This document shows positions 1-10,799 of a DNA stretch of 64,000 nt, in pieces. The position numbers were made by a program, and so were the translations under genes. The stretch is from assembly GCF_002261335.1 (NCBI RefSeq), contig NZ_NEVL01000002.1, positions 434,001 through 498,000 on the forward strand. Reading direction: 5' to 3'. Below the pieces are notes generated by a model. It saw only the letters and a program-made list of their open reading frames with translations. It was not told the origin of the DNA and did not search any database. This DNA is from Bordetella genomosp. 1 (GTDB lineage: Bacteria; Pseudomonadota; Gammaproteobacteria; Burkholderiales; Burkholderiaceae_B). The stretch's first letter is position 1. Each line of letters opens with the position of its first letter.

Positions 1-1
1 C

Positions 2-484
2 GCGTCGTTTCCGCGCGGCACGCCGTCGCCCATGCTCGACGCCATCGCGCGCGCCCCGATCTGGGCGGGCGGCGCCGAGTACGGCCACGGCACCGGCCAC
101 GGCGTGGGCTATTTCCTCAACGTGCACGAAGGTCCGCAGGTGATCTCGTACCGCGCCCAGCCCGGCCCGCACACGGCCATGGAGCCCGGCATGATCACCT
201 CCAACGAGCCGGGCATCTACCGGCCGGGCCGCTGGGGCGTGCGGATCGAGAATCTCGTGGCCAACCGCAGCTGGCTCGAGGGCGAGCTGGGCGAATTCCT
301 CTGTTTCGAGACGCTCACGCTGTGCCCGATCGACACGCGCTGCATCGAGCTTTCGCTGATGCGCGCCGACGAGATCGCCTGGCTCGACGACTACCACCGC
401 ACCGTGCGCGAGCGCGTGGCGCCGCTGGTCGACGGCGCGGCGCTCGACTGGCTCATCACGCGCACCGAGCCCCTCGCGGCCTGA
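2..484 (+). CDS. Xaa-Pro aminopeptidase, C-terminal part (M24 family), truncated by window edge
   Basis: This is the last 160 codons of a peptidase family M24 (aminopeptidase P type) enzyme, which removes N-terminal residues preceding proline using two metal ions. The frame is open from base 2, so the start and the N-terminal creatinase-like domain lie outside the window. Visible hallmarks are the His-rich metal and substrate motif HGTGHGVGYFLNVHEGP near the beginning, then EPGIY and GVRIENL, whose glutamates are metal ligands in this fold. The gene ends at a strong terminator about 20 bases on. The family is secure; the exact substrate preference cannot be told from this fragment. Confidence 0.93.
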   Translation, partial: ASFPRGTPSPMLDAIARAPIWAGGAEYGHGTGHGVGYFLNVHEGPQVISYRAQPGPHTAMEPGMITSNEPGIYRPGRWGVRIENLVANRSWLEGELGEFLCFETLTLCPIDTRCIELSLMRADEIAWLDDYHRTVRERVAPLVDGAALDWLITRTEPLAA

Positions 485-505
485 GCCGGCGCGGTCATCG
501 GCGCC

Positions 506-541
506 AAAAAAAGCGGATCTGCTGCCAGATCCGCTTTTTTC
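506..541. terminator. Bidirectional intrinsic terminator
   Basis: An 11-bp perfect stem (AAGCGGATCTG at 511-521 with its complement at 526-536, loop CTGC) has an A tract on its left and a T tract on its right. It can terminate the peptidase gene from the left and the converging membrane-protein gene from the right. Confidence 0.9.
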
Positions 542-564
542 TTGCCCCGGGGAGGGGCCGCCGC

Positions 565-1566
565 TCAGGCCTGCGAGGTCTCGGAGAGCGGCCCTTCGTA
601 GGTGCGGAACGCGCTGCGCGCCAGGCTCGAGGCCAGCACGGCCAGCAGTACCAGATACGCGGCCAGCGCGGCCAGCCCGAACACAGGCATGCCGAGCAGG
701 CGCTGCCAGGCCGCGCTCGAGAGCGCGGCGGCCAGCGGCGCGGCCAGGGCGGCCATCGCGCCCTGCGCCACCCAGAAGGCGGTGGTGCCGACGCCCACGG
801 CCCGGCTCACGCCGGTGGAGCGCGGCGTGGCGGGCAGGGTGTGGCGCACCGCCAGGGCCACCACCAGGCCGGCGGCCAGGGGCAGGGCGAGCCAGGTGAG
901 CCAGGGCACCAGGCCCTCGGTGCGGGCCTGCAGCGCGGCCAGCCAGCCGGCCGCCAGGCGCAGCATGGCGGTCTGCCAGGCGTAGGTGGCGCCGGCGGCG
1001 AGCCACACGATCCAGGTGCGGCGCAGGCGCGGCCGGGCCGGACGCGGGTCGTGGCGCCAGCGCGCCACACCCATCGCGGCACGCAGCAGCAGCCAGGTGG
1101 CCAGCATCAGCACCAGCAGGTTGATCAGGCTGCGCAGGTTCATGAACAGCGCCAGCCGGGTGAGGGGCTGCGCCACGCCATGCGCCTGCAGCCAGGCGTC
1201 GGTGGCGGCGTAGAAGCCGTGCAGGCTGAAGTGGTTCATGCCCTGCAGCCAGGCGCCGTACAGCAGCGCCAGCGTCACGCCGTAGACCAGCGACCAGGCG
1301 CGCGGCGCGACCGGGACGCGGCCCGGGCGCGACTGCTGCGCGCGCAGCAGGGTGCAGGCGCACACCAGCACGGCCAGGCAGGCACTGGCCAGCGTGAACG
1401 AGACGGTGCCCGCGAGCGACGGACGCACCGCGAGCGGGCCGGCGCTGTGGTCCAGCGACCACATCTGCGCGCGCTCGCCCAGCGCGGCGGCGCACACCGC
1501 GAGCAGGGCGGTGATGCAACATGAAACGGCCCACCGGCTGGCGGGCAACGGACGTACTTCGGACAT
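565..1566 (-). CDS. Polytopic inner-membrane protein of unknown function
   Basis: A 333-residue protein I do not recognise. By eye it has about eight hydrophobic membrane segments, near residues 12-30, 52-74, 90-107, 140-163, 184-208, 219-239, 260-283 and 292-314, joined by Arg-rich loops (for example around 170-185). There is no obvious catalytic or transport motif. The start MSEV is chosen because an AGGAG ribosome site lies just upstream; the frame stays open about 50 codons further, but that stretch is Pro/Arg-rich and overlaps the pyrG promoter region. It converges on the peptidase gene and shares its terminator. A small-molecule transport or membrane-sensing role would be guesswork. Confidence 0.7.
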   Translation of the reverse strand: MSEVRPLPASRWAVSCCITALLAVCAAALGERAQMWSLDHSAGPLAVRPSLAGTVSFTLASACLAVLVCACTLLRAQQSRPGRVPVAPRAWSLVYGVTLALLYGAWLQGMNHFSLHGFYAATDAWLQAHGVAQPLTRLALFMNLRSLINLLVLMLATWLLLRAAMGVARWRHDPRPARPRLRRTWIVWLAAGATYAWQTAMLRLAAGWLAALQARTEGLVPWLTWLALPLAAGLVVALAVRHTLPATPRSTGVSRAVGVGTTAFWVAQGAMAALAAPLAAALSSAAWQRLLGMPVFGLAALAAYLVLLAVLASSLARSAFRTYEGPLSETSQA

Positions 1567-1712
1567 GCGCGGCGGACTCCTGGGGGCTCCGTGCCACGGC
1601 GTCGGGCGCGCGGCACGGGGAGTGTACGCCGGCCTCGGATCGGGGCCGGAGCCAGCCCGGCCTGTTACCGAACTGACGTAGGGGAAAACCCATATTTTGG
1701 CGCGGTCCCGGG

Positions 1713-1718
1713 TATAAT
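1713..1718 (+). promoter_or_regulatory. Probable -10 element of the pyrG promoter
   Basis: A consensus TATAAT lies 46 bases before the pyrG start. No good -35 hexamer is seen 16-18 bases upstream, so the promoter may need an activator, or the leader may have a role as in nucleotide-sensing pyrG leaders elsewhere. The latter is speculation. Confidence 0.5.
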
Positions 1719-1757
1719 CCAAATTTCCCGCATGCGCCCGCTCGTCCCGGGTGCTAA

Positions 1758-3416
<1,659 letters not shown>

Positions 3417-3422
3417 TCCCGG

Positions 3423-3461
3423 CCGCCCCGGGGCTTTCCGCGAGGAGGGCCGCCGGGGCGG
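3423..3461 (+). terminator. GC-rich hairpin after pyrG
   Basis: A 9-bp perfect inverted repeat (CCGCCCCGG at 3423-3431, complement at 3453-3461) follows the pyrG stop. It lacks a T run, so it may be a weak terminator or an RNA-stabilising hairpin rather than a classical one. Confidence 0.4.
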
Positions 3462-3508
3462 GCTGCTTTCGGATACAACAACTTAGTGTCCGACATGCCT
3501 GCGCTGGC

Positions 3509-3514
3509 TATGAT
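3509..3514 (+). promoter_or_regulatory. Possible -10 element for the DUF1330-eno unit
   Basis: TATGAT lies about 66 bases before the DUF1330 start. No convincing -35 box is at the standard distance (a TTAGTG is 20 bases away). It is offered because pyrG ends in a hairpin and eno is expected to be highly expressed. Confidence 0.3.
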
Positions 3515-3579
3515 GCTCCGAGCCGGAAGCGCCGTGGCCAGCGGTTTTTTCCCGACAATCTTTGCTTGAAAGGAATCAC

Positions 3580-5156
<1,577 letters not shown>

Positions 5157-5167
5157 AGCGCTTCACG

Positions 5168-5195
5168 CCCGGCCCGCGCAAGCGGGCCGGGTTTT
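5168..5195 (+). terminator. Intrinsic terminator between eno and ftsB
   Basis: A 10-bp perfect stem (CCCGGCCCGC at 5168-5177, loop GCAA, complement at 5182-5191) is followed by TTTT. It starts 11 bases after the eno stop and 30 bases before ftsB, so it probably lowers read-through into the division gene. Confidence 0.8.
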
Positions 5196-5225
5196 ACCGC
5201 CCAACCGTTTTCCAGGGTCCGTCGT

Positions 5226-5615
5226 ATGCGCCTGCTGTTTCTGGTGCTCTTCGCGCTGGTGGCTCTGATCCAGTATCCGCTTTGGCTGGGCAAGGGCGGC
5301 TGGTTCAAGGTCTGGGACCTGCAACGTCAGGTCGCCGAGCAGCGCGAAACCAATGAAGGTCTGCGTGCGCGCAATGCTGCGCTGCAGGCCGAGGTGCGCG
5401 ACCTCGAAACGGGCACCGGCGCCATCGAAGAGCGCGCCCGCGGCGAGCTCGGCATGATGCGCGACGGCGAAGTGTTCGTGCACATCCTGCCGCCGGGCGT
5501 GGCCCTGCCGTCGGCCAACTCCACGCCGCAGGCCACCGCGCCCAAGCCGCCGCCCGCCGCCAACCGGCCCGGCGCGCCCGCCACCGGCAACCGGCCGGCC
5601 ACGCCGCAGCGTTGA
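5226..5615 (+). CDS. ftsB: Cell division protein FtsB
   Basis: A small bitopic division protein of the DivIC/FtsB family that forms the FtsQ-FtsL-FtsB complex linking the Z ring to septal wall synthesis. Of 129 residues, 1-20 form the membrane segment, about 30-65 form a periplasmic coiled coil ([19 protein letters not shown] region), and the family motif [16 protein letters not shown] follows. The last 35 residues are a Pro/Ala/Asn-rich tail not needed in shorter homologues. The position directly after eno is typical of FtsB. Its 3' three-quarters overlap an opposite-strand frame (5327-6310). Confidence 0.92.
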   Translation: MRLLFLVLFALVALIQYPLWLGKGGWFKVWDLQRQVAEQRETNEGLRARNAALQAEVRDLETGTGAIEERARGELGMMRDGEVFVHILPPGVALPSANSTPQATAPKPPPAANRPGAPATGNRPATPQR

Positions 5616-6310
5616 GCGCGGCCCCCTCGCTTCCGCTTTCCGACACGCCTGCCCTTGCGACGCAATGGCGGGCAGGGGTGCGTGCGCACCCAGACCGGCG
5701 GGGCGTCCGGGAATTGCACCGGGTGCGACTGCATGTCGATCTCGAGGGTGAGCTGCAGCGGTAGCGCGCCGGCGGCCAGCGTGGCGCGGGTGCAGGCGTC
5801 GGCCGCGCCCGCGGCGAGCGCGCGCAGCAGCGCGGCGCTCCAGGGCGCCAGCGGCCGCACCGGATAGCGCAGCCGCAGCCGCAGGCGGTTGGCCTGGAAC
5901 ACGTCGGGCGCGAGGCCCGGGCGCAGGGCCTGCTGTTCGGCCTGGTGATCGTTGCGGATCGCCGGCCAGCCGCGCGCCTCGGGCGGCAGCGCCAGCCCGG
6001 CGCTGGCGTGGCGGGCATAGGCCAGGGTGTCGGGCTGCAGCACCTCGATGCGCCAGCCGGCCGCGCCCGACAGCGCCCGCCGCGCCGCGCGCGGCAGGGC
6101 GCGCGTGAAGGCCTGCGCGATGACGCGCGGCGCCGCGTGCGCCACCGCCCCGGCGCGCGCGGCGTCGGTGAGCGCCGCGTAGAGCGCGTATTGCAACGTG
6201 TGCCAGCGGCTCGCCTCGACCAGCGTGGTGGCGAGCGCGCACAGCGCCAGCACCGCCAGGGCGGCTTCGATCAGGGCGGCGCCGCGTTGGCGCGGGAAGG
6301 GGAGGGGCAT
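5327..6310 (-). CDS. TadE-like pilus-assembly-type membrane protein with an antisense-extended C terminus
   Basis: The N terminus reads [23 protein letters not shown], a TadE/TadG-type pseudopilin-like segment: a short basic leader, an invariant Glu and one membrane helix, then a periplasmic domain. Similarity is convincing for roughly residues 1-220. The frame then continues about 100 codons through Arg/Gly/Ala-rich sequence that is simply the antisense of ftsB, so the biological stop may have been lost or a frameshift may exist near 5640. The start at 6310 is uncertain (poor ribosome site). It lies 92 bases after hslO on the same strand. No other tad genes are in the window, so its role is unknown. 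Confidence 0.55.
   Translation of the reverse strand: MPLPFPRQRGAALIEAALAVLALCALATTLVEASRWHTLQYALYAALTDAARAGAVAHAAPRVIAQAFTRALPRAARRALSGAAGWRIEVLQPDTLAYARHASAGLALPPEARGWPAIRNDHQAEQQALRPGLAPDVFQANRLRLRLRYPVRPLAPWSAALLRALAAGAADACTRATLAAGALPLQLTLEIDMQSHPVQFPDAPPVWVRTHPCPPLRRKGRRVGKRKRGGRAQRCGVAGRLPVAGAPGRLAAGGGLGAVACGVELADGRATPGGRMCTNTSPSRIMPSSPRARSSMAPVPVSRSRTSACSAALRARRPSLVSRCSAT
5648..5676. repeat. Interrupted inverted repeat between ftsB and the TadE-like gene
   Basis: CCTGCCC+TTGCG pairs with CGCAA+GGGCAGG around a single A, with a 4-base bulge. It lies 33 bases after the ftsB stop and inside the opposing frame. It could fold in transcripts from either strand, but there is no T tract. Confidence 0.4.
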
Positions 6311-6402
6311 GGCCGGAGTATGGCCATGCCGGGACGCGCCGGCGATTGTGGGCAATGCGCAGCGGCCGATGTGTCACGGCCGCCGCGCCCCGCGCGCCGG
6401 GC

Positions 6403-7332
6403 TCAGTGGACGGTGGGGGGATCCTGCTCGGACACGGGCGTGGCCGGGCTGAACAGGCCGGCGCAGTCGACCGGGTCGAAGCGGTAGGGCTTGCCACAGA
6501 AATCGCAGGTGACCTCGACCTCGCCGCGTTCGGCCAGGATGTCTTCGACCTCGGCCTGGCCCAGCGTGCGCAGCATGGCCGCCACGCGCTCGCGCGTGCA
6601 GGGGCAGAACCAGCGCACCGGCTGCGGATCGAACGCGATCAGCGTCTCTTCCCAGAACAGGCGATGGATCAGGGTGTCGGTGTCGGTCGCCACCAGCTCG
6701 TCGCTCTTGAGCGTGCCGCCCAGGTGCAGCGCGCGGCTCCAGGCCTCGCCGGCCACTTCGGCCGTGACCTGCGGGCGGTCCTCGCCGCCATGATCGGGCA
6801 GGCGCTGCAGCAGCAGGCCGGCGGCGACGTTGTCGTCGGCGGCGAGCCACAGGCGCGTGTCGAGCTGCTCGGACGCCTTCATGTAGTGCTCGAGCGCCTC
6901 GGCCACGGTCTCGCCTTCCAGCGGCACGATGCCCTGGTAGGTCTGCTGGCCGGGCACCTTGCGATGCGGGTCGAGCACCACCATGAAGCGGCCGTTGCCG
7001 TTGGGGTTGAGCAGGCTCTGCATGGTGCCGTCGGTCGGCACCTCGTGGCCTTCGCGCACCTTCACGGTGGCGCGCACGCTCAGGTCGGAGCGGCATTCCA
7101 CCACCAGCAGCGCGATCGGGCCGTCGCCCTGGATCTGCAGGATCAGCGACCCGTCGAACTTGATGTTGGCCGCCAGCAGCGTCGAGGCCGCCACCAGTTC
7201 GCCGAGCAGGCGCTGGATCGCGGCCGGGTAGGCGTGATGGGCCTGCGCGTCGCGCCAGGTGTCGGTCAGGCGCACGGCCTGGACCCGCACGGTGCGGGTC
7301 TCGAACAGGTATTTCTTGAGAAGGTCGGTCAT
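6403..7332 (-). CDS. hslO: Hsp33 redox-regulated molecular chaperone
   Basis: A cytosolic holdase chaperone switched on by oxidative unfolding of its zinc centre. The 309 residues comprise the N-terminal substrate-binding domain (about 1-230) and the C-terminal zinc switch with Cys243 and Cys245 (WFCPCT) and Cys276 and Cys279 (CDFCGKPY), the canonical CxC...CxxC set. The motif GDGPIALLVVEC (69-80) is also typical. Methionine at 7332 begins the family-typical N terminus. The TadE-like gene follows on the same strand; no terminator is seen between them. Confidence 0.96.
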   Translation of the reverse strand: MTDLLKKYLFETRTVRVQAVRLTDTWRDAQAHHAYPAAIQRLLGELVAASTLLAANIKFDGSLILQIQGDGPIALLVVECRSDLSVRATVKVREGHEVPTDGTMQSLLNPNGNGRFMVVLDPHRKVPGQQTYQGIVPLEGETVAEALEHYMKASEQLDTRLWLAADDNVAAGLLLQRLPDHGGEDRPQVTAEVAGEAWSRALHLGGTLKSDELVATDTDTLIHRLFWEETLIAFDPQPVRWFCPCTRERVAAMLRTLGQAEVEDILAERGEVEVTCDFCGKPYRFDPVDCAGLFSPATPVSEQDPPTVH

Positions 7333-7630
7333 GGTGAGAATGTTAGCCGATCACCCGCCGCGGGCCGCGTGGCGCGGCGGGGGCGGGCTGGCGAAATTAG
7401 GGGCGGGGCAACGTCCCGCCATTGCCTTCCCAGATGGGGGCGGGGCGGGCCGATTGCAAGGCCGGGCGGCGCCGTTTCGCGGGGGCGGATCGCGCGGCAA
7501 GGCGCGGCCGCCGAGCGCGCCCCGGCCCGCCGCCCGGCCGCTGTTGTGTTCGCCGCGGCGCGCCTCTGTGTCTGTCGCGCGGCCGAGCGGCGCGCGATAC
7601 TGGGCGGGCCATCTCACAGGGGAAATCCGC
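7333..7630. other. Intergenic region between hslO and the PhzF-like gene
   Basis: About 300 bases of very GC-rich DNA between divergent genes. I see no convincing hexamer pair, operator or RNA structure; open frames here look like composition artefacts. Confidence 0.5.
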
Positions 7631-8521
7631 ATGTCCTATCCGTTTGCCATCGTCGACGTCTTCACCCGCCACGCCTATCGCGGCAATCCGCTGGGCGTGG
7701 TGTTCGATGCGCGCGGCCTGAGCACGGCGCAGATGCAGGCGATCACGCGCGAATTCAATTACTCCGAGTCCACCTTCATCCTGCCGCCGGCCTCGCCCGA
7801 TAACCACGCGCAGGTGCGCATCTTCACGCCCGATCGCGAGATCCCGTTCGCCGGCCACCCGAACGTCGGCACGGCGGTCGCGCTGGCCGCGCGCCATGCC
7901 GCCCAGGGCCTGGCCGTGCCGGCCGAATGGCGTTTCGAGGAGGGCGCCGGCCTGGTGCGCGTGGCGCTCGCCGAAGACGGCCAGAGCGCGCACGTCGAGG
8001 CGCCGCTGCCCCTGAGCCGCGCGTCCCAGGCGCCCGCCGAGGCGGTGGCGCGCGCGCTCAAGCTGGCGCCGGCCGATATCCTGCAGTCCGAGCATGCGCC
8101 GCAGGTCGTGTCGGTCGGACTGCCGTTCGTCGTGGTGCAGCTGGCGAGCCGCGACGCGCTGCGCCGCGCGGCGCCCGACCGCGACGGCTACGCGGCGCTG
8201 CTGCCGCTCGATGGCGCGTATTCGATCTATGCCTACACCCGCGAGGCCGATCCCGGCACCGACGTGCAGGCGCGCATGTTCACCAGCCGCATGACCGAGG
8301 ATCCCGCCACCGGCAGCGCCACCGCGGCCATGGCGGGGCTGCGCGCCGCGCTGGCCGGCGACGCCGTGTCGCTCACGGTGGGGCAGGGCGTGGACATGGG
8401 TCGCGCCAGCCTGCTGCAGGCACGCGCGCGGTCCGGCGCCGACGGCGTGCGCGCCAGCGTGGGCGGCGGGGCGGTGATCGTGATGCAGGGCACGCTGACG
8501 GCGCCGCCCGACGCGGCCTGA
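7631..8521 (+). CDS. PhzF family isomerase/epimerase-like protein
   Basis: A 296-residue member of the PhzF (diaminopimelate-epimerase-like fold) family. Family marks are the opening FAIVDVFTRHAYRGNPLGVV, the catalytic glutamate in FNYSESTFI (Glu46), the substrate loop PFAGHPNVGTA, and DPATGSATAAMAGL near the C terminus. Phenazine synthesis itself is unlikely, as no phz genes are nearby; most bacterial members are uncharacterised isomerases. The start at 7631 has AGGGGAA 7 bases upstream; the frame extends further upstream but reads as low-complexity sequence. It precedes the peptide transporter operon by about 200 bases and need not belong to it. Confidence 0.88.
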   Translation: MSYPFAIVDVFTRHAYRGNPLGVVFDARGLSTAQMQAITREFNYSESTFILPPASPDNHAQVRIFTPDREIPFAGHPNVGTAVALAARHAAQGLAVPAEWRFEEGAGLVRVALAEDGQSAHVEAPLPLSRASQAPAEAVARALKLAPADILQSEHAPQVVSVGLPFVVVQLASRDALRRAAPDRDGYAALLPLDGAYSIYAYTREADPGTDVQARMFTSRMTEDPATGSATAAMAGLRAALAGDAVSLTVGQGVDMGRASLLQARARSGADGVRASVGGGAVIVMQGTLTAPPDAA

Positions 8522-8559
8522 CGTCAGCGCTTCGAGCCGCGGGTGTCCACGCATGCTCC

Positions 8560-8622
8560 GTCCGATAAGCAGGCGCACGGCATGAACGAGCCCGGCCGCG
8601 GCTCGTAAAGTCGTCGCGCCCA
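8560..8622 (+). promoter_or_regulatory. Leader element upstream of first oppA, copy 1
   Basis: Segments GTCCGA, AAGCA, CATG, CTCGTA and TCGTCG recur in the same order and almost the same spacing upstream of the second oppA (10632-10693). CTCGTA ends 123 bases before this start and 122 bases before the other. This implies a duplicated regulatory region, though not which part is the promoter. Confidence 0.45.
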
Positions 8623-8729
8623 CGCCGGCGTTTCGCGCGCCGTGGCCCGCGCCGGAATGCCACACCCCGCCCCTGATCCCCCGCGATGCCGATGGGCACA
8701 CCATCCACCCCGGGGGCGCAAGGACGGAA

Positions 8730-10499
8730 ATGCATACCGCAAACCCCAGGCGCGGCCCCGCCGCGTTCGCCACCGCGCTAGCCGCCGCGCCAGCCGCCGC
8801 GCTCGCCGCCGCGCTCGTTACCTCTCGAGCGGCCACCAAGCCCGCCACAGAGCCCGCCGCAAAGGCCGCCACAAGGGCGACCACAAAGGCCGCCACAAGG
8901 GCTGCCACAAGGGCTGCCACACTCGCCGCCGCACTGGCCGCCGCCTTCTCGCTGGCCGGTATCACCCCGGCCTGGGCCGGCGGCACCCTGAATCGCGGCA
9001 ATCCGGGCGAGCCGCGCACTCTCGATCCCGCGCTCACCACCAGCAACATCGAGGATTTCGTGCTCAAGGATCTCTTCGAGGGGCTCACGGTGATCGACGC
9101 GGGCGGCAGGATCGTGCCCGGCGCCGCGTCGAGCTGGACGGTCTCCCCGGACGGCACCCGCTACACCTTCGTGCTGCGGCCCGACGCGAAGTGGTCGGAC
9201 GGCACGCCGGTCACGGCCGACGACTTCGTGTACTCCCTGCGCCGCCTCGAGGATCCGAAGCTGGCCTCGGGCTACGCCAACATCATGTACCCGATCAAGA
9301 ACGCCGAGCAGGTCAACGCGGGAACGCTGCCGCCCGAGCAGCTGGGCGTGAAGGCCCTGGGCGCGAAGCGGCTGGAGATCACACTGGAGCGGCCGACGCC
9401 GTTCTTCCTGGAGCTGCTCACCCACCAGACCGCCCTGCCGGTGAATCGGGCCAACGTCGAGAAAAACCACGCCGGCTTCGTCAAGCCCGGCGTGCTGGTG
9501 TCCAACGGCGCATTCCGGCTGACGGCCCACATCCCCAACGACAGCCTGACCATGGTGAAGAACTCCAAGTACTGGGACGCGGCGCACGTGGCGCTCGACA
9601 AGGTGGTGTACTACCCGATCGACGACCAGGCGGCCGCGCTGCGCCGCTTCGAGGCGGGCGAGATGGACGTGGTCTACAACTTCTCGGCCGACCAGATCGA
9701 GCGCCTGCGCCAGCGCTACGGCACCGGCGTGCACGTGGCGCCGCTGCTGGCGAACTACTACTACAGCTTCGACACGCGCCATGCGCCCTTCGACGACGCG
9801 CGCGTGCGCCGCGCCCTCTCGATGGCGATCGACCGCGATTTCCTGGCCACCGAGATCTACGCCGGGGCCCAGATCGCCGGCTACTCGTTCGTGCCGCCCG
9901 GCATCCCCTCGTATGGCGCGCCCACCCAGGCCGACTTCGCCGAGCTCTCGCAACTCGAGCGCGAAGACCGGGCGCAGGCGCTCATGCGCGAGGCCGGCTA
10001 CGGGCCGCAGGGCAAGCCGCTCGACATCGAGCTGCGCTACAACAACAGCCGCAACCACGAGCGCGTCGCCACCGCGATCGCCGACATGTGGAAGCGCGTG
10101 TTCGGCGCCAAGGTGCGGCTGCTCAACCTCGACAAGTCCTCCCACTATGCCTACCTGACGGAGGGCGGCCGCTTCGACGTGGCGCGCGCCGGCTGGTTCG
10201 CCGACTACGCCGATGCCGAAAACTACCTGTCGCTGCTGACCACCGCCAACAAGACCTTCAACTACGGCCACTTCCACGACCCCGCGTTCGACGCGCTGAT
10301 GAAGCAGTCCTACGAGGAGCGCGATCCGGCCGCGCGGGCGCGCGTGCTGCACGAGGCCGAGGCCCTGCTGATGAAGCAGCAGGCGGTCGCGCCCCTGCTG
10401 TTCCAGAACCAGCTCTGGCTGGTGGCCCACCGGATCGAGGGCTGGCAGGACAACACCTCCAACCAGCACCTGAGCCGTTTCCTGCGCATCGCGAAGTAG
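8730..10499 (+). CDS. Oligopeptide ABC transporter, periplasmic binding protein (first paralogue)
   Basis: A 589-residue family 5 extracellular solute-binding protein (OppA/MppA type) that would capture oligopeptides in the periplasm. The binding fold begins about residue 85 (GGTLNRGNPGEPRTLDP) and includes LKDLFEGLTV, SPDGTRYTFVLRPDAKWSDG and YNNSRNHERVATAIADMWK. The N terminus is odd: an Ala/Thr/Lys-rich stretch with nine tetrapeptide units (residues 34-69) precedes the hydrophobic segment AAALAAAFSLAGITPAWA, making the signal region about 84 residues. AAGGA lies 5 bases before the ATG. A very similar protein is encoded next. Specificity is not predictable from sequence. Confidence 0.9.
   Translation: MHTANPRRGPAAFATALAAAPAAALAAALVTSRAATKPATEPAAKAATRATTKAATRAATRAATLAAALAAAFSLAGITPAWAGGTLNRGNPGEPRTLDPALTTSNIEDFVLKDLFEGLTVIDAGGRIVPGAASSWTVSPDGTRYTFVLRPDAKWSDGTPVTADDFVYSLRRLEDPKLASGYANIMYPIKNAEQVNAGTLPPEQLGVKALGAKRLEITLERPTPFFLELLTHQTALPVNRANVEKNHAGFVKPGVLVSNGAFRLTAHIPNDSLTMVKNSKYWDAAHVALDKVVYYPIDDQAAALRRFEAGEMDVVYNFSADQIERLRQRYGTGVHVAPLLANYYYSFDTRHAPFDDARVRRALSMAIDRDFLATEIYAGAQIAGYSFVPPGIPSYGAPTQADFAELSQLEREDRAQALMREAGYGPQGKPLDIELRYNNSRNHERVATAIADMWKRVFGAKVRLLNLDKSSHYAYLTEGGRFDVARAGWFADYADAENYLSLLTTANKTFNYGHFHDPAFDALMKQSYEERDPAARARVLHEAEALLMKQQAVAPLLFQNQLWLVAHRIEGWQDNTSNQHLSRFLRIAK
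8829..8936 (+). repeat. Nine 12-bp tandem units inside the oppA signal region
   Basis: Nine in-frame 12-base units related to GCCGCCACAAGG encode AATK, PATE, PAAK, AATR, ATTK, AATR, AATR, AATL and AAAL. Units 4, 6 and 7 are nearly identical. The second oppA lacks this block entirely. Confidence 0.85.
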
Positions 10500-10799
10500 G
10501 GCGCGCCCCGGGCCGCTGCACCGGGCCGGCCGCGAGGCGGCCCGGCGCTGGCGCCCAGCCGCGCGTCCGGGTGGCGGCGTGGCGCGGCCGAGGCCCGCGT
10601 TTGCGCTGCCGCAAGGTTTTCCCGCCGTTCGGTCCGAGAAGCACCCCCTCGACGTCATGGGCAGGGCCCGCGCTCGTACATTCGTCGGCGCCCATGTCAC
10701 ACAACCGTGATATCGGCGGCGCCGGCGCCTGCGTGATCCCAGGCCAGCACCGCGCCGCCCGCGGCACACGCCATGCTCGCCCGGGACAGGAGAAAAACG
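10500..10799. other. Intergenic region between the two oppA genes
   Basis: Three hundred bases with no gene. A GC hairpin (CCGGGCCG at 10521-10528, complement at 10538-10545) follows the first stop and could stabilise or attenuate the transcript. The second half (10632-10693) repeats the leader element found before the first oppA. Confidence 0.6.
10632..10693 (+). promoter_or_regulatory. Leader element upstream of second oppA, copy 2
   Basis: Counterpart of 8560-8622: GTCCGA, AAGCA, CATG, GCTCGTA and TCGTCG in the same order, ending 107 bases before the start. It suggests the second oppA keeps its own promoter inside the operon. Confidence 0.45.

Noticed and set aside
6310-6355. Upstream start for the TadE-like protein at 6355
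   Set aside because: No ribosome site, and the extra 15 residues precede the conserved basic leader of the pseudopilin-like segment.
7631-8521. PhzF-like gene as part of a phenazine cluster
   Set aside because: No other phz genes nearby; PhzF-family proteins are widespread without phenazine synthesis.
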